NCBI GenBank assembly: GCA_019391515.1
Contig: JAHXQP010000030.1
Location: forward strand, 124,001-188,000
Source of the DNA: Clostridiaceae bacterium
GTDB taxonomy: Bacteria; Bacillota; Clostridia; Tissierellales; Sporanaerobacteraceae
Reading direction: 5' to 3'
DNA length: 64,000 nt
Shown: positions 43,968 through 54,882 of the stretch, piece by piece
Layout: every line of letters begins with the position of its first letter
Position numbering within the stretch: the first letter of the stretch is position 1
Notes under the pieces: model-generated
Databases searched by the model: none
Told to the model about the DNA's origin: nothing
What the model saw: only the letters and a program-made list of their open reading frames with translations
Made by a program: the position numbers and the translations under genes

Positions 43968-45332
43968 ATGGATTATAATAAAAGCATTCTAAAAAGACAG
44001 AAAGATTTTTTTAGGTCTGGAAAAACTAAAGATATTCAATTTAGAATAGAAAATTTAAATAACTTGAAAAAAAGCATTGAAAAAAATGAACAATATATAA
44101 TGGAAGCATTGAAAAAGGATTTAGGAAAATCAACTTTTGAATCTTATTCAACAGAATTGGGCATAGTCCTAAGCGAAATAAGCTTTATAAGTAAACATTT
44201 AAAAAAGTGGGCTAAACCTAAAAAAGTTAAAACTCCTATAACTAATTTTAAATCTAATAGCTATATATATCCTGAACCCTATGGAAATACTTTAATATTA
44301 TCGCCTTGGAATTATCCTTTTCAATTATCTATTGTACCTTTAATTGGGAGTATAGCTGCAGGTAATACAGCTATACTTAAACCTTCTAGCACCTCTTATT
44401 ATACTAGTAAAATAGTAGAAGAAATTATAAATAAAAACTTTGACACTGGCTATATTCACGTTATCACTGGTGAAAGAGGCAAAAAGCTTTTAAATGAAAA
44501 CTTTGATTATATTTTCTATACAGGGAGTGTTCCTGTTGGAAAAATAGTAATGGAAAAAGCCTCAAAATATTTGACCCCTGTTACATTGGAATTAGGGGGA
44601 AAAAGTCCATGTATAGTAGATAATAAAGCAAATTTGAATTTGTCTGCAAAAAGAATTGTTTGGGGCAAATTCTTGAATTCTGGTCAAACTTGTGTTGCTC
44701 CTGACTATATGCTCGTCCACAAAAGTGTTAAAAGTGAAATGATAAATAATATAATTTACTACATAAAAACATTTTATGGAGAAAATCCACTATATAGCGA
44801 AGAATATACAAAGATAATAAACGAAAGACAATTTAATAGACTTATTAAACTATTAGATAATAATAAAATAATATATGGGGGAAATTCTATTAAAGACTCT
44901 CTTTATATTTCTCCCACTTTAATGGATAATGTGAATTGGGATGATCCAATAATGGGTGAAGAAATATTTGGTCCTATACTTCCCATTTTAGAATATGAAG
45001 AATTAGATGAGGTTATAGACATAGTAAATTCTCATCCAAAACCACTAGCTCTTTATTTTTTCTCTAATGATAAGGAAGATATCAAAAAAATTGTAGATGG
45101 TATTTCATTTGGCGGTGGATGTATAAATGACACTATAATGCACCTTTCAAGCCCATATCTTCCTTTTGGAGGAGTAGGCACAAGTGGTATGGGTTCTTAT
45201 CATGGTAAAAAAAGTTTTGACACTTTTACCCATTATAAAAGTATTCTAAAAAAAAGTAATATAATCGATCCTAATTTTAGATACCCTCCTTATGGTAATA
45301 AGCTAAGTATTGTAAAAAAGTTTTTGAAATAA
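43968..45332 (+). CDS. Aldehyde dehydrogenase, NAD(P)-dependent (class 3-like)
   Basis: A 454-residue aldehyde dehydrogenase. SPWNYPFQLS (residues ~108-117), the nucleotide loop FYTGSVPVGKIVMEKA, the general base Glu in VTLELGGKSP and the catalytic Cys in NSGQTCVAPDY are all present. The shorter C-terminus and missing oligomerisation arm resemble class 3/fatty-aldehyde enzymes. The frame can begin at a GTG 43959, but that codon overlaps the AAGGAGTG ribosome site; the ATG at 43968 is correctly spaced. Physiological substrate unknown. Confidence 0.93.
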   Translation: MDYNKSILKRQKDFFRSGKTKDIQFRIENLNNLKKSIEKNEQYIMEALKKDLGKSTFESYSTELGIVLSEISFISKHLKKWAKPKKVKTPITNFKSNSYIYPEPYGNTLILSPWNYPFQLSIVPLIGSIAAGNTAILKPSSTSYYTSKIVEEIINKNFDTGYIHVITGERGKKLLNENFDYIFYTGSVPVGKIVMEKASKYLTPVTLELGGKSPCIVDNKANLNLSAKRIVWGKFLNSGQTCVAPDYMLVHKSVKSEMINNIIYYIKTFYGENPLYSEEYTKIINERQFNRLIKLLDNNKIIYGGNSIKDSLYISPTLMDNVNWDDPIMGEEIFGPILPILEYEELDEVIDIVNSHPKPLALYFFSNDKEDIKKIVDGISFGGGCINDTIMHLSSPYLPFGGVGTSGMGSYHGKKSFDTFTHYKSILKKSNIIDPNFRYPPYGNKLSIVKKFLK

Positions 45333-45337
45333 TGAAA

Positions 45338-45376
45338 TTAAGACTAGAATGCTAAATCTTAGCATTCTAGTCTTAA
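45338..45376. terminator. Bidirectional hairpin between aldehyde dehydrogenase and activase genes
   Basis: An 18-bp perfect stem (TTAAGACTAGAATGCTAA and its complement) around an ATC loop. T runs are short on the plus strand. Confidence 0.75.
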
Positions 45377-45389
45377 AATATATTTAACT

Positions 45390-48300
45390 TTAAATTGAAT
45401 CAGAAGAACTCTCTAATATTTCTTCATACTGTTTTTCTTGTACTTCATTTTCTTCAAGATTATCATAGGCTGCTGATAGCATTAGTTTCAATCTATTTAA
45501 TTGATTTACTTCACTTGCACCAGGATCATAATCTATTGCAACAATATTTGCTTTTGTATACTTTTCTTTCATGGCTTTTATCATACCCTTGCCTACTATA
45601 TGGTTTGGGAGACAACCAAATGGTTGAACACATACTATATTTTCTACTCTACTTTCTATTAGTTCCATCATTTCAGCTGTTAGTAGCCATCCTTCTCCTG
45701 ATTGATTTCCTACTGAGATCATTGGAGCAACTAGCTCTGCTAATTTCTGAACTTTCAGTGGGGAACTAAACCTTTTACTGTTAGCTAAAGCTTTTTTCAA
45801 TGGTTTTCTATAGTGTTCCATATAAAATATAGCCATATCTCCTACAAACTTATTCAATCTTGATTTTGATAATTGTTTGAACTTAAATGTTTCATTATAT
45901 GCACAATACATTAGGAAGTCAGTTAAATCTGATACTACAACCTCAGCCCCTTCGTTTTCAAGTATCTTTACAATATCATTATTTGCAGTTGGATGATATT
46001 TTACAAGTATCTCCCCTACTATTCCTACCTTTGGTTTCTCTACATCTTCTATTTCTATTTCATCAAAATCCCTAACTATATTTTCAACATTTTTTTTGAA
46101 TTCTTTCTTATCTCCAACTTTTACAGCTTCTATACATTTATCCATCCACTTTTCAAATAATATATTTGTAGATCCTTTAATCTTTTCATAAGGTCTTACT
46201 CTATATAAAACTCTCATAAGAAGATCTCCATACATTACAGCTATAATTGACTTCCTAGCTAATTCCATAGAATAAGTAAATCCTGGATTTGATTCCATAC
46301 CATAAGGATTCACACTTATAACTGGAATATGTCCAAATCCTGAATCCTTAAAGGCTTTTCTTATAAATCCTATATAATTTGAAGCCCTACAAACCCCTCC
46401 TGTTTGGCTCATTAAAACTGATGTATTATTCAAATCATATTTTCCAGATTTTAATGCATTTAAAAATTGTCCAACTACTATAATGGAAGGATAACAAGCA
46501 TCATTGTTTACATATTTTAGGCCTTCATTTATAGCCTCTTTGTCTACTGATGGCAGTATTTCAATATTATATCCACAAGTATTCACTGCTTCTTCTATAA
46601 GTTTAAAATGGATTGGTGCCATTTGTGGAACAAGAATAGTATGGTTTTCTCTCATTTCTGTTGTAAATACTATCCTTTCAAGAGGTTTTCCTGTTTTAAC
46701 AGGCTTAAAATTAACCTTTTCTCTTTCTTCTATTGCTGCATTTAAAGAACGTAGTCTTATCTTTGCTGCCCCAAGATTACTTACTTCATCTATCTTAAGA
46801 ACAGTATATATTTTTTCATAGTTTTCCAATATTTCTTGAACTTGATCCGTAGTTACTGCATCTAAACCACATCCAAATGAGTTAAGCTGTACTAATTCTA
46901 AATTCTCACTTTTAGCTACAAAACTAGCAGCCCTATAAAGTCTAGAATGATATGTCCATTGGTCCACTACTCGCAATGGTCTCTCTACATCTTCAAGATG
47001 TGAAATCGAATCTTCTGTGAGAACTGCCATTCCAAGTGAAGTAACTAAGTTTGGAATACCATGATTTATCTCTGGATCAATATGGTATGGACGTCCTGAA
47101 AGGACTATTCCTTTCATATTATTCTTCTTTAAATATTGAAGAATCTCCTCGCCTTTTCTCTGTATATCTTTTTTATATCTTTCTCTTTCATACCAAGCAC
47201 TTTCAACTGCTTTATCAATATCCCTTTTAGATATTGATAGAGATTTTAGTTCTTTTTTAAGAATCTTCTTAAGCCCTTCTTTATCATCAAAAGTTAAAAA
47301 TGGATTTAAAAAAGTAATATTTTCTTCATAAATTTCATCTATATTATGCTTAATAACTTCCGGATAAGAAGTTACAACTGGACAGTTTAGATGATTATTT
47401 GACTCACGATCTTCCTTTTGCTCATAAAATACACTAGGATAAAATATAGTTTTTACTCCCTTTTCTATTAAATCCATGATATGACCATGAACCAGTTTAG
47501 CAGGATAACAAATAGTTTCACTTGGTATACTTCCTATCCCTTTTTCATATAATTCTCTTGTTGAGTGCTCTGACAGCTCTACTCTATATCCCAATTCTGT
47601 AAAAAATGTGAACCAAAATGGATAATTTTCATACATATTAAGAACTCTAGGAATCCCTATAATCCCTTTTCTTGCTTCATCCTTAGTTAATGGTTCATAA
47701 TCAAATGTTCTCTTATATTTATAACTATATAAATTAGGAATATCCTTTTTCTTTTTAGTTAATCCTGCCCCTTTTTCACATCTATTCCCTGTAATATATC
47801 TATTCCCGTCTGAAAATATATTTATAGTTAATAGGCAATTGTTTCCACATCCACCACACCTTCTCATCTTTGCATCATAAGAAAAACTCTTTAAGTTTTC
47901 TCTATTTAACAAAGATGTTTTAGATTGCAGATTGAAACGCTCTTTTGCTATTAAAGCCGCTCCTAAAGCGCCCATAAGCCCTGGTTCATCTGGTCTTACT
48001 GCAACTCTACCTGAAACCAATTCAAAGCTTCTTAAAATAGCATCACTGTAAAAAGTTCCTCCTTGAACTACTATTTTTTCTCCCATTTCTTCTGGATCTC
48101 TTATTTTAATTACTTTTTGCAAAGCATTTCTAATAACTGAATAGGAAAGTCCTGCTGCAATATCTCCAACTGTAGCACTTTCTTTTTGAGCTTGCTTTAC
48201 CTTTGAGTTCATAAACACTGTACATCTTGAACCTAAATCTACTGGATTTTCAGCCATAAGACCTTCATTTAAAAAATTCTCAGCACTCATATTTACTGAA

Positions 48301-49670
48301 TGAGCAAAGGTTTCAATAAAAGAACCACATCCAGAAGAACATGCTTCATTGAGCAATATGCTTTCTATAACGCCATCTTTTATTCTCATACATTTCATAT
48401 CCTGGCCACCAATATCAAGAATAAAATCTACTCCAGGAAGAAAATAATCTGCAGCCTTATAGTGGGCTATAGTTTCAACTTCCCCTTCATCTACATTTAA
48501 TGCTGCCTTTATAAGTTCTTCTCCATATCCAGTTGCAGCAGAATAACTAATAGTAGCTTCTTTAGGTAGCAATGAATATATTTCCTCTAGAATTTGTACG
48601 ACTAAATCCAAAGGTTTCCCTTTATTATTTCCATAATATGAATACAGTATATTTTTATTCTCATCAATAAGGACTACTTTAGTAGTAGTTGACCCTGCAT
48701 CAACGCCTAAAAAACATCTTCCTTCAAAATTACTTATATCCTTTTCAACAAGCTTATGAGTCCTATGTTTTTTTCTAAACTCCATAAGCTCATCTTCATT
48801 CTTAAATAAAGGTCTAATTCGTTTTACATCTGTATCAACAGGTCTATCTAGATATGCAAGTCTATTCTTCAACTCTTCAAATGTAATGCTATCTTCATCT
48901 ACTGAAGCTATAGCAGCACCTATAGCTACAAATAATTGAGAATTGTCAGGATATATTATCTCATGATCTTTTAACTTTAAGGTCTCTATAAATCTTTCTC
49001 TAAGTCCCGATAGAAAATGTAGTGGTCCTCCTAGAAAAGCAACATTTCCTTTTATAGGTCTTCCACAAGCAAGGGTAGTTATAGTTTGATTTACAACAGA
49101 TTGAAACACACTAGCTGCAATATCTTCTTTAGAAGCTCCTTGATTTATTAGAGCCTGAACATCAGTCTTTGCAAACACCCCACACCTAGAAGCTATTGGA
49201 TATATAGCTTTATAGCCTTTAGAAAGCTCATTTAATCCTCCAGCATCTGTTTGAAGTAATGAAGCCATCTGATCAATAAAAGCTCCTGTTCCTCCAGCGC
49301 AAATACTATTCATCCTTTGGTCTATTCCACCATCAAAATATATTATCTTTGCATCTTCTCCGCCTAATTCTATAACTACATCAGTTCTAGGTATAAATTT
49401 TCTAATAGCAGTTGTAGAGGCTACCACTTCTTGAATAAAAGGAATTCGAAGCCATTTGTTTACAGATAATCCTCCTGAACCAGTTACCATTATACTAATT
49501 TTTTCATTCTTAAATTTACTATAGGCTTCCAATATAAGCCCTTTTACACTGCTCTTTATGTCAGAAAAATGTCTCTTATAATTACTATAAAGTATTTTAA
49601 AACTCTCGTTTAATATCACTAATTTGACTGTTGTTGAGCCTACATCTAATCCTAAGTATAATTTTTTCAT
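45390..49670 (-). CDS. Large 2-hydroxyacyl-CoA-dehydratase activase-like protein (two BadF/HgdC domains, DUF2229, HgdB-like end)
   Basis: A 1,426-residue cytoplasmic protein with at least four regions. Residues ~3-265 and ~320-590 are tandem ASKHA/HgdC-type ATPase domains, each starting with a phosphate loop ([26 protein letters not shown]) and each with cysteines for a shared [4Fe-4S] cluster ([11 protein letters not shown] with [17 protein letters not shown] with GSRCTVF). A CGGCGNNC cysteine cluster follows near residue 608, then a DUF2229-like region and an HgdB-like C-terminal part. Such activases drive electrons with ATP into a dehydratase or double-cubane protein. No HgdA/HgdB partner or CoA-transferase is nearby, so the physiological reaction is unknown. 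Confidence 0.88.
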   Translation of the reverse strand: MKKLYLGLDVGSTTVKLVILNESFKILYSNYKRHFSDIKSSVKGLILEAYSKFKNEKISIMVTGSGGLSVNKWLRIPFIQEVVASTTAIRKFIPRTDVVIELGGEDAKIIYFDGGIDQRMNSICAGGTGAFIDQMASLLQTDAGGLNELSKGYKAIYPIASRCGVFAKTDVQALINQGASKEDIAASVFQSVVNQTITTLACGRPIKGNVAFLGGPLHFLSGLRERFIETLKLKDHEIIYPDNSQLFVAIGAAIASVDEDSITFEELKNRLAYLDRPVDTDVKRIRPLFKNEDELMEFRKKHRTHKLVEKDISNFEGRCFLGVDAGSTTTKVVLIDENKNILYSYYGNNKGKPLDLVVQILEEIYSLLPKEATISYSAATGYGEELIKAALNVDEGEVETIAHYKAADYFLPGVDFILDIGGQDMKCMRIKDGVIESILLNEACSSGCGSFIETFAHSVNMSAENFLNEGLMAENPVDLGSRCTVFMNSKVKQAQKESATVGDIAAGLSYSVIRNALQKVIKIRDPEEMGEKIVVQGGTFYSDAILRSFELVSGRVAVRPDEPGLMGALGAALIAKERFNLQSKTSLLNRENLKSFSYDAKMRRCGGCGNNCLLTINIFSDGNRYITGNRCEKGAGLTKKKKDIPNLYSYKYKRTFDYEPLTKDEARKGIIGIPRVLNMYENYPFWFTFFTELGYRVELSEHSTRELYEKGIGSIPSETICYPAKLVHGHIMDLIEKGVKTIFYPSVFYEQKEDRESNNHLNCPVVTSYPEVIKHNIDEIYEENITFLNPFLTFDDKEGLKKILKKELKSLSISKRDIDKAVESAWYERERYKKDIQRKGEEILQYLKKNNMKGIVLSGRPYHIDPEINHGIPNLVTSLGMAVLTEDSISHLEDVERPLRVVDQWTYHSRLYRAASFVAKSENLELVQLNSFGCGLDAVTTDQVQEILENYEKIYTVLKIDEVSNLGAAKIRLRSLNAAIEEREKVNFKPVKTGKPLERIVFTTEMRENHTILVPQMAPIHFKLIEEAVNTCGYNIEILPSVDKEAINEGLKYVNNDACYPSIIVVGQFLNALKSGKYDLNNTSVLMSQTGGVCRASNYIGFIRKAFKDSGFGHIPVISVNPYGMESNPGFTYSMELARKSIIAVMYGDLLMRVLYRVRPYEKIKGSTNILFEKWMDKCIEAVKVGDKKEFKKNVENIVRDFDEIEIEDVEKPKVGIVGEILVKYHPTANNDIVKILENEGAEVVVSDLTDFLMYCAYNETFKFKQLSKSRLNKFVGDMAIFYMEHYRKPLKKALANSKRFSSPLKVQKLAELVAPMISVGNQSGEGWLLTAEMMELIESRVENIVCVQPFGCLPNHIVGKGMIKAMKEKYTKANIVAIDYDPGASEVNQLNRLKLMLSAAYDNLEENEVQEKQYEEILESSSDSI

Positions 49671-50060
49671 AGACACACAGCCTTAGCAGGCTATTTACCC
49701 CCCTTATGTTTCTTTATACAAAAAAATTGGTAAAATGACTCCCGCCAAATACCAATACTCATTGCTCAATTTTCTTTAACTTTATATACATTCTAGCACA
49801 ACTTTAGACAATAAACAAATAAAGCAATCCCTCTTAAACAGCTTAAATAACCAAAAAAATATAAGTTTTTCAAATCATACTCATCTATATGAGTCTAATC
49901 CCTTTAATATGCATTTTTAGACAATACTTCTTATAATATCCTCATTTATTTTATTATATATTATAAATATACCACAAAGCTTTGAAAAATTTCCTCGGAT
50001 TGATGATATAATTCATAACTATGATATAATTTATTAATATATATTTGAAAGGAGTAAAAT
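49671..50060. other. Divergent intergenic region between activase and CPBP protease genes
   Basis: About 390 bp, AT-rich. Next to the activase start a small hairpin (AGCCTGCTAAGGCT, about 49682-49695) separates a GGGGGG tract from the ATG; looping it out would bring that tract to a usable distance. ACTCATCTATATGAGT (about 49889-49904) is a minor dyad. No ORF or known RNA seen. Confidence 0.45.
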
Positions 50061-50930
50061 ATGGAAAGCAAAGTAACCTTAAAAAATAAGCCAATATATA
50101 AAGTTAATTTATTTTATTTAATTACGCTTATTTGGGCAATAATTACCCAATTCTTACCTATTGATGATAAATCATATCAATATGTAGCTATATTAATTCC
50201 AGCATCCATATATCTTATTTTAAATAAAAAAGATATAAAAAGAATTTTAAAACTTAATCCATTAAACAAAAAAAGCTTATTACTTATACCTATTATATGG
50301 ATTTTCATGCTTCCACTTTCATTGTTTATAATAACAGTATATAATTATTTCTTTGGAGATGCTCTTGCAAATGTAATTATTGAAGAAACCACTAATAACC
50401 TCATTTCTACCTTTATCTTTACAGCTTTTACTCCAGCAATTATTGAAGAAGTCTTTATGAGAGGAATCATATTAGATGGATATAGATATAAAAATATATT
50501 TACTGCTTCTATCATAAATGGATTAATGTTTGGTATGTTACATTTGAACACTTTCCAATTCTCCCATACATTCTTTGCTGGAATTGTTGCTTCTTTTTTA
50601 GTATATAGTACTAATTCTATATATTCTTCTATTTTACTGCATCTTATAAATAACGGCTTCCCAATACTTATATATCTAATAACTCCAATTCAAAACACAG
50701 CGCCTAAAACTAAAGAAGAATTAGATTTGTTATTTTTTAGTATAATAGTTGTATTATCTTTAATAATTGTATGCTCTTTAATATATAGATTAGCAAGTAT
50801 AAATAATATAAAACTAAAAAACAAAAAGAAATTTTCAAAGGAAAAAATATTTAATAAACCTTTGAAAGCAAGTATATTAATATTTATATGTTTCAGCCTT
50901 ATATTATCTTTTATGATAAAGAAAATATAA
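50061..50930 (+). CDS. CPBP family intramembrane glutamic endopeptidase
   Basis: A 289-residue membrane protein with about eight helices. The paired glutamates in AIIEEVFMRGIILDGY, FGMLHLNTFQF (His) and LLHLINNGFPI (His, Asn) are the four conserved motifs of the Abi/CAAX protease family (Rce1-like). Family members cleave membrane or bacteriocin-related peptides; the role here is unknown. GGAG lies before the ATG. Single gene ending in a perfect hairpin. Confidence 0.92.
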   Translation: MESKVTLKNKPIYKVNLFYLITLIWAIITQFLPIDDKSYQYVAILIPASIYLILNKKDIKRILKLNPLNKKSLLLIPIIWIFMLPLSLFIITVYNYFFGDALANVIIEETTNNLISTFIFTAFTPAIIEEVFMRGIILDGYRYKNIFTASIINGLMFGMLHLNTFQFSHTFFAGIVASFLVYSTNSIYSSILLHLINNGFPILIYLITPIQNTAPKTKEELDLLFFSIIVVLSLIIVCSLIYRLASINNIKLKNKKKFSKEKIFNKPLKASILIFICFSLILSFMIKKI

Positions 50931-50960
50931 AAAGCCTAGATTATCTAGGCTTTTTATATT
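50924..50960. terminator. Bidirectional terminator after CPBP protease
   Basis: A 17-bp perfect stem (AATATAAAAAGCCTAGA and its complement) with a TTA loop; it also ends the convergent LysM gene. Confidence 0.9.
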
Positions 50961-50968
50961 AAAAATAT

Positions 50969-52069
50969 TTATTCATCTTCCTCTTCACTTAATGGCCTAG
51001 CTATTGGAACACATATTAGCTGACCTATTTGTAAATTGTTTGGATCCACTCCTGGATTTGCTCTTATTAAAGCTTCTACTGATACATTGAATCTACGACC
51101 TATACTAAAAAAGGTATCTCCTCGTCTCACAACATAGAAAAATCCATTTCTACATGGGGGTGGTCCTGGAGGCATTGGTCTTGGAATACATATTATCTGA
51201 CCTATTTGCAAATTGTTTGGATCTATTCCTGGATTTGCTCTTATTAAAGCTTCTACTGATACATTAAATCTACGAGATATGTTAAAGAGAGTATCTCCTC
51301 GTCTTATAACATAGAAAAATCCATTTCTACAAGGAGGTATTGGTGGAATAGGTCTTGGAATACATATTACTTGACCTATCTGTAAATTATTTGGATCTAT
51401 TCCCGGGTTTGCTCTTAGTAATGCCTCTACTGATACATTAAACCTTTGGCCTATATTAAAAAGAGTGTCTCCTGCTCTTATTGTGTAGAAAAATCCATTT
51501 GGACATGGAGGAGGTCCCGGTGGCATAGCTCTTGGAATACATATTACTTGACCTATCTGTAGATTATTTGGATCTATTCCCGGGTTTGCTCTTAGTAATG
51601 CTTCTACTGATACATTAAACCTTTGACCTATGTTAAAAAGAGTGTCTCCTGCTCTTATTGTGTAGAAAAATCCATTTGGACATGGAGGAGGTCCCGGTGG
51701 CATAGCTCCTGGAATACATATTACTTGACCTATCTGTAAATTATTTGGATCTATTCCTGGGTTTGCTCTTAGTAATGCTTCTACTGATACATTAAACCTC
51801 TGACCTATGTTAAAAAGAGTGTCTCCTTGTCTTATTGTATAGAAAAATCCATTTGGACATGGAGGAGGTCCTGGTGGCATAGCTCCTGGAATACATATCA
51901 CCTGACCTATCTGTAAATTGTTTGGATCTATTCCTGGGTTTATAGCAGTTATTGCTTGAACAGTAGTATTAAATCTTCTAGCTAGTAAAAATAATGTATC
52001 TCCTGATCTTATTGTATAAGGGAAACTTCCCGCTGGACATCTTTGTTGTCCTTCAAAAGAATCGTACAT
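50969..52069 (-). CDS. LysM repeat protein with six tandem LysM domains
   Basis: A 366-residue protein made almost entirely of six LysM units of about 57 residues, each reading roughly [39 protein letters not shown] and ending ICIP. They are joined by short Pro/Gly linkers (PPGPPPCPNG). LysM domains bind N-acetylglucosamine of peptidoglycan or spore cortex. There is no signal peptide, and the N-terminus ([19 protein letters not shown]) resembles clostridial spore-coat/cortex LysM proteins, so location at the forespore or non-classical export are both possible. The central units are almost identical at DNA level. ATG 52069 is preferred over GTG 52078. Confidence 0.88.
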   Translation of the reverse strand: MYDSFEGQQRCPAGSFPYTIRSGDTLFLLARRFNTTVQAITAINPGIDPNNLQIGQVICIPGAMPPGPPPCPNGFFYTIRQGDTLFNIGQRFNVSVEALLRANPGIDPNNLQIGQVICIPGAMPPGPPPCPNGFFYTIRAGDTLFNIGQRFNVSVEALLRANPGIDPNNLQIGQVICIPRAMPPGPPPCPNGFFYTIRAGDTLFNIGQRFNVSVEALLRANPGIDPNNLQIGQVICIPRPIPPIPPCRNGFFYVIRRGDTLFNISRRFNVSVEALIRANPGIDPNNLQIGQIICIPRPMPPGPPPCRNGFFYVVRRGDTFFSIGRRFNVSVEALIRANPGVDPNNLQIGQLICVPIARPLSEEEDE

Positions 52070-52156
52070 CTTAACCACCTTTCTTTAATATAATTTTGTT
52101 CAATATTATATTATGCAAAGAAAGAGTTAAGTGTTAAAGTTTTTATACTTATAATC

Positions 52157-52705
52157 TTACATTGTTCTTGGAATACATATTAATTGGCCTATTCTTAAAT
52201 TATTTGGATCTATTCCTGGATTTGCCCTCAATAAAGTATCTACTGATACACCAAATCTTTGGCCTATATTAAAAAGAGTGTCTCCTTGTCTTATTGTATA
52301 GAAAAATCCATTTGGACATGGTACTGGTTGAGGTGTTACACCTCTAGGGATACATATTACCTGACCTATTCTTAAACTATTTGGATTTATTCCTGGGTTT
52401 GCTCTTATCAATTCTTGTACAGATACACCAAATCTTTGGCCTATACCAAAAAGAGTATCTCCTTGCCTTATTGTATAATGAAATCCATTTGGACATGGTA
52501 CTGGCTGAGGTGGTACTGCTCCTGGAATACATATTACTTGACCTATTTGTAAATTATTTGGATTAATTCCTGGATTTATAGCTATTATTGCTTGAACAGT
52601 AGTACCATTTCTTCTAGCTAGTTCAAAAAGAGTATCTCCTGACCTTATTGTATAAGGGAAACTTCCCGCTGGACATCTCTGTTGGCTTTCAAAAGAATTA
52701 TACAT
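52157..52705 (-). CDS. LysM repeat protein with three LysM domains
   Basis: A 182-residue shorter paralogue of the next gene. It has the same N-terminal leader ([27 protein letters not shown]) and three LysM units joined by [21 protein letters not shown]. Cys residues recur at the same place in each unit, before the NGF linker and in VICIP. The two genes clearly arose by duplication, with repeat expansion in the downstream copy. GGTGA precedes the ATG. No signal peptide. Confidence 0.87.
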   Translation of the reverse strand: MYNSFESQQRCPAGSFPYTIRSGDTLFELARRNGTTVQAIIAINPGINPNNLQIGQVICIPGAVPPQPVPCPNGFHYTIRQGDTLFGIGQRFGVSVQELIRANPGINPNSLRIGQVICIPRGVTPQPVPCPNGFFYTIRQGDTLFNIGQRFGVSVDTLLRANPGIDPNNLRIGQLICIPRTM

Positions 52706-52798
52706 TTAAATCACCTTTCTTCATTAAAATTTTGTTCAATATATATTATGTTAGAAAGATGTTAAATGTTAAAAATAGAAACACCTTATTTTTAAGAA

Positions 52799-53719
52799 CT
52801 ATCTAAATTTTTTCCCTTGGTATGTATCCCTTTCCTTAAGCTCTTTATCAATACCTGAAAACACTTTCAGTTTATTAAGTGTCCATCTAGGCTCTATTAA
52901 CAACTCTTTTTTTCCATCTCCTGTAAGTCTATGAACAACCATATTTTGTGGTAACAATTCTATACTGTCTACTACTAGTGATATATACTCATCTCTAGAT
53001 AGTATGTGGAACGGATTTTTTATATAATAATTATATAAATCTGTTCCTTCCTGTATATATAAATTGTGAAATTTAACACCCCAAGTATCAGTATTTGAAA
53101 TATATTGAACTGAATCCAACATATCTTTATTTGTTTCATTGGGAAGTCCAAATATAAGATGAGTGACCACTTTTATATTTCTTTTATTCAGCTCCATTAT
53201 TGCTTTTTCATAACAATCTAATTCATAACCTCTCCTTATGAACTTAGCAGTTTCACCATGTATAGTTTGAAGTCCTAATTCCACCCATAAAAAAGTCTTT
53301 TTGTTGAATTCTTCAAGTAAACTTAGCACTTCTTCTGATAAGCAATCTGGCCTTGTAGCTATTGCTAAACCAACTACTCCATTTTGGAAAATAGCCTCTG
53401 AGTATTTCCTGCTTAAATCTTTCACCGTTGAATAAGTATTTGTAAAGTTTTGAAAAAAAGAAATATACTTTCCTTCCGACCATTTTTTGGATAGAAATCT
53501 CTTCTGGCTTTCTATCTGATCTCTTATAGAAAGTTTCCTAGACGAAGTAAATTCGCCGGAACCTTCTTCTCCACAAAATATGCAACCTCTATTTCCAATA
53601 GTTCCATCCCTATTAGGACAAGTAAATCCTCCATCTAATGAAAGTTTTATCACCTTTGCTCCAAATATCTTCCTAAGTTCATAATTTAATGAACGATATC
53701 TCTTGTCTCCCCACATCAT
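52799..53719 (-). CDS. TIGR01212-type radical SAM protein (YhcC-like)
   Basis: A 306-residue radical SAM enzyme. Unlike the classic CX3CX2C, the cluster cysteines come in CPNRDGTIGNRGCIFC (Cys at about 29, 41, 44), the longer spacing that defines the TIGR01212/YhcC subgroup and the Elp3-like fold. GLAIATRPDCLSEEV, ELGLQTIHGETAK and HLIFGLPNET follow. Its substrate is not known to me; related proteins modify tRNA or lipids. Start options MM are equivalent. Confidence 0.88.
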   Translation of the reverse strand: MMWGDKRYRSLNYELRKIFGAKVIKLSLDGGFTCPNRDGTIGNRGCIFCGEEGSGEFTSSRKLSIRDQIESQKRFLSKKWSEGKYISFFQNFTNTYSTVKDLSRKYSEAIFQNGVVGLAIATRPDCLSEEVLSLLEEFNKKTFLWVELGLQTIHGETAKFIRRGYELDCYEKAIMELNKRNIKVVTHLIFGLPNETNKDMLDSVQYISNTDTWGVKFHNLYIQEGTDLYNYYIKNPFHILSRDEYISLVVDSIELLPQNMVVHRLTGDGKKELLIEPRWTLNKLKVFSGIDKELKERDTYQGKKFR

Positions 53720-53771
53720 AAGTCTTCACACCTTTATTTAAATATATTTATAATTTATAATTAATTGCAAA

Positions 53772-53814
53772 AACCTGATAAAGCTTTGATTTAAGAAAGG
53801 CTTTATCAGGTTTG
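53772..53814 (-). terminator. Terminator after the M42 peptidase gene
   Basis: AAACCTGATAAAGC pairs with GCTTTATCAGGTTT across a 15-nt loop, with Ts following on the minus strand. Confidence 0.8.
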
Positions 53815-53824
53815 GAACCATTTA

Positions 53825-54862
53825 TTAATCACTTAACATATAGCTTTTTAAAAGATTAGCCGTATTTTCTATAGATAAAATATGAGTTCTTTCATAGTGA
53901 TGGGATGCGTCTACTCCTGGACCTAAACAAGCAAAGTTTATATCCTTTCCTTGAGTTGCACAATGAGTTGCATCAGAACTATAGAAATTATGTACATCCA
54001 CTGCATATTTAATATTATTTTTCTCTGCTATTTCTACTAATTTATTCCTAAATTCAAAATCATAAGGACTCCTTCTATCTTTTGCTACAATGGTTACACT
54101 AAATTCGCTAGACTGTTGTCCTTCTCCTACAATCCCCACGTCTATAGCTATTATTTCTTCTGTTCTTTCTGGTATAACTGATACACCATGTCCTATTTCT
54201 TCATAATTACTTATATAAAAATGGGTTGTATATTTGGGTTTTAAATTATTTTCTTTAAAATAACGAGTAATTTCCATGACTATAGCTACGGCTAACTTAT
54301 TATCTAAATACCTGGACTTTACAAACCCACTATCAGTTATCTCTGTTCTTGTGTCCATGCATATAAAATCGCCTACATTTATCCCTAGTTTAAATACATC
54401 ATCTTTATTCTCAACTATCTCGTCTATCCTTACAAACATATTGTCTTCATTTCTAGCTTCATTTCCTTTTACAGAACCATAGGTATGAGTAGAAGCTACT
54501 TTAGGAATAATGGAACCCCGTATTTTCTTGCCTTTCCTAGTTATAATATAACAATTTTCCCCTTCTATTGATCCCCAACTACTCCCACCTATTTTATGGT
54601 ATCTAATTCTTCCATTATCCTTAATCTCCTTAACCATAGCTCCCAATGTATCTATATGAGCTGTTATCATAATATGTCTATTGTCATTTTCTCCTTCTAA
54701 TGTACCCATTAAGGCTCCCTTATTGGTTATTTTTGTCGAAAGTCCAAATTTTTCAAAATCTTCTTTTGCTTCTAATATAGCCTCTTTAGTATAACCTCCT
54801 GGGCTTGGCATTGAAAGATACTTTTTCATATTATCAAGTATAAACTCAGTGTCGATTTCCAT
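53825..54862 (-). CDS. M42 family metallopeptidase (glutamyl aminopeptidase-like)
   Basis: A 345-residue cytoplasmic dizinc aminopeptidase. Metal and catalytic residues are in MITAHIDTLGAMV (His, Asp), the NEDNMF region, YLDNKLAVAI (bridging Asp), the base Glu in ISNYEEIGHG and the C-terminal GVDASHHYERTH (His). The N-terminal MPSPGGYTKEA is also standard for the family (YsdC/FrvX/PepA). It ends in its own terminator and begins 20 nt after the WYL regulator gene, so the two may be co-transcribed. Confidence 0.92.
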   Translation of the reverse strand: MEIDTEFILDNMKKYLSMPSPGGYTKEAILEAKEDFEKFGLSTKITNKGALMGTLEGENDNRHIMITAHIDTLGAMVKEIKDNGRIRYHKIGGSSWGSIEGENCYIITRKGKKIRGSIIPKVASTHTYGSVKGNEARNEDNMFVRIDEIVENKDDVFKLGINVGDFICMDTRTEITDSGFVKSRYLDNKLAVAIVMEITRYFKENNLKPKYTTHFYISNYEEIGHGVSVIPERTEEIIAIDVGIVGEGQQSSEFSVTIVAKDRRSPYDFEFRNKLVEIAEKNNIKYAVDVHNFYSSDATHCATQGKDINFACLGPGVDASHHYERTHILSIENTANLLKSYMLSD

Positions 54863-54882
54863 GATATTTCCTCCCTTAAAAT

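Noticed and set aside
45395-46821. Several plus-strand open frames opposite the activase
   Set aside because: They are mirror frames of a well-supported long gene, with no ribosome sites or recognisable domains.
49889-49904. Dyad ACTCATCTATATGAGT as an operator
   Set aside because: Short, unconserved and not placed near a recognisable promoter; left as minor structure.
51350-51900. Regular repeats resembling a CRISPR array or satellite
   Set aside because: The period (about 171 bp) equals one LysM unit plus linker and the copies translate in frame; they are coding repeats without spacers.
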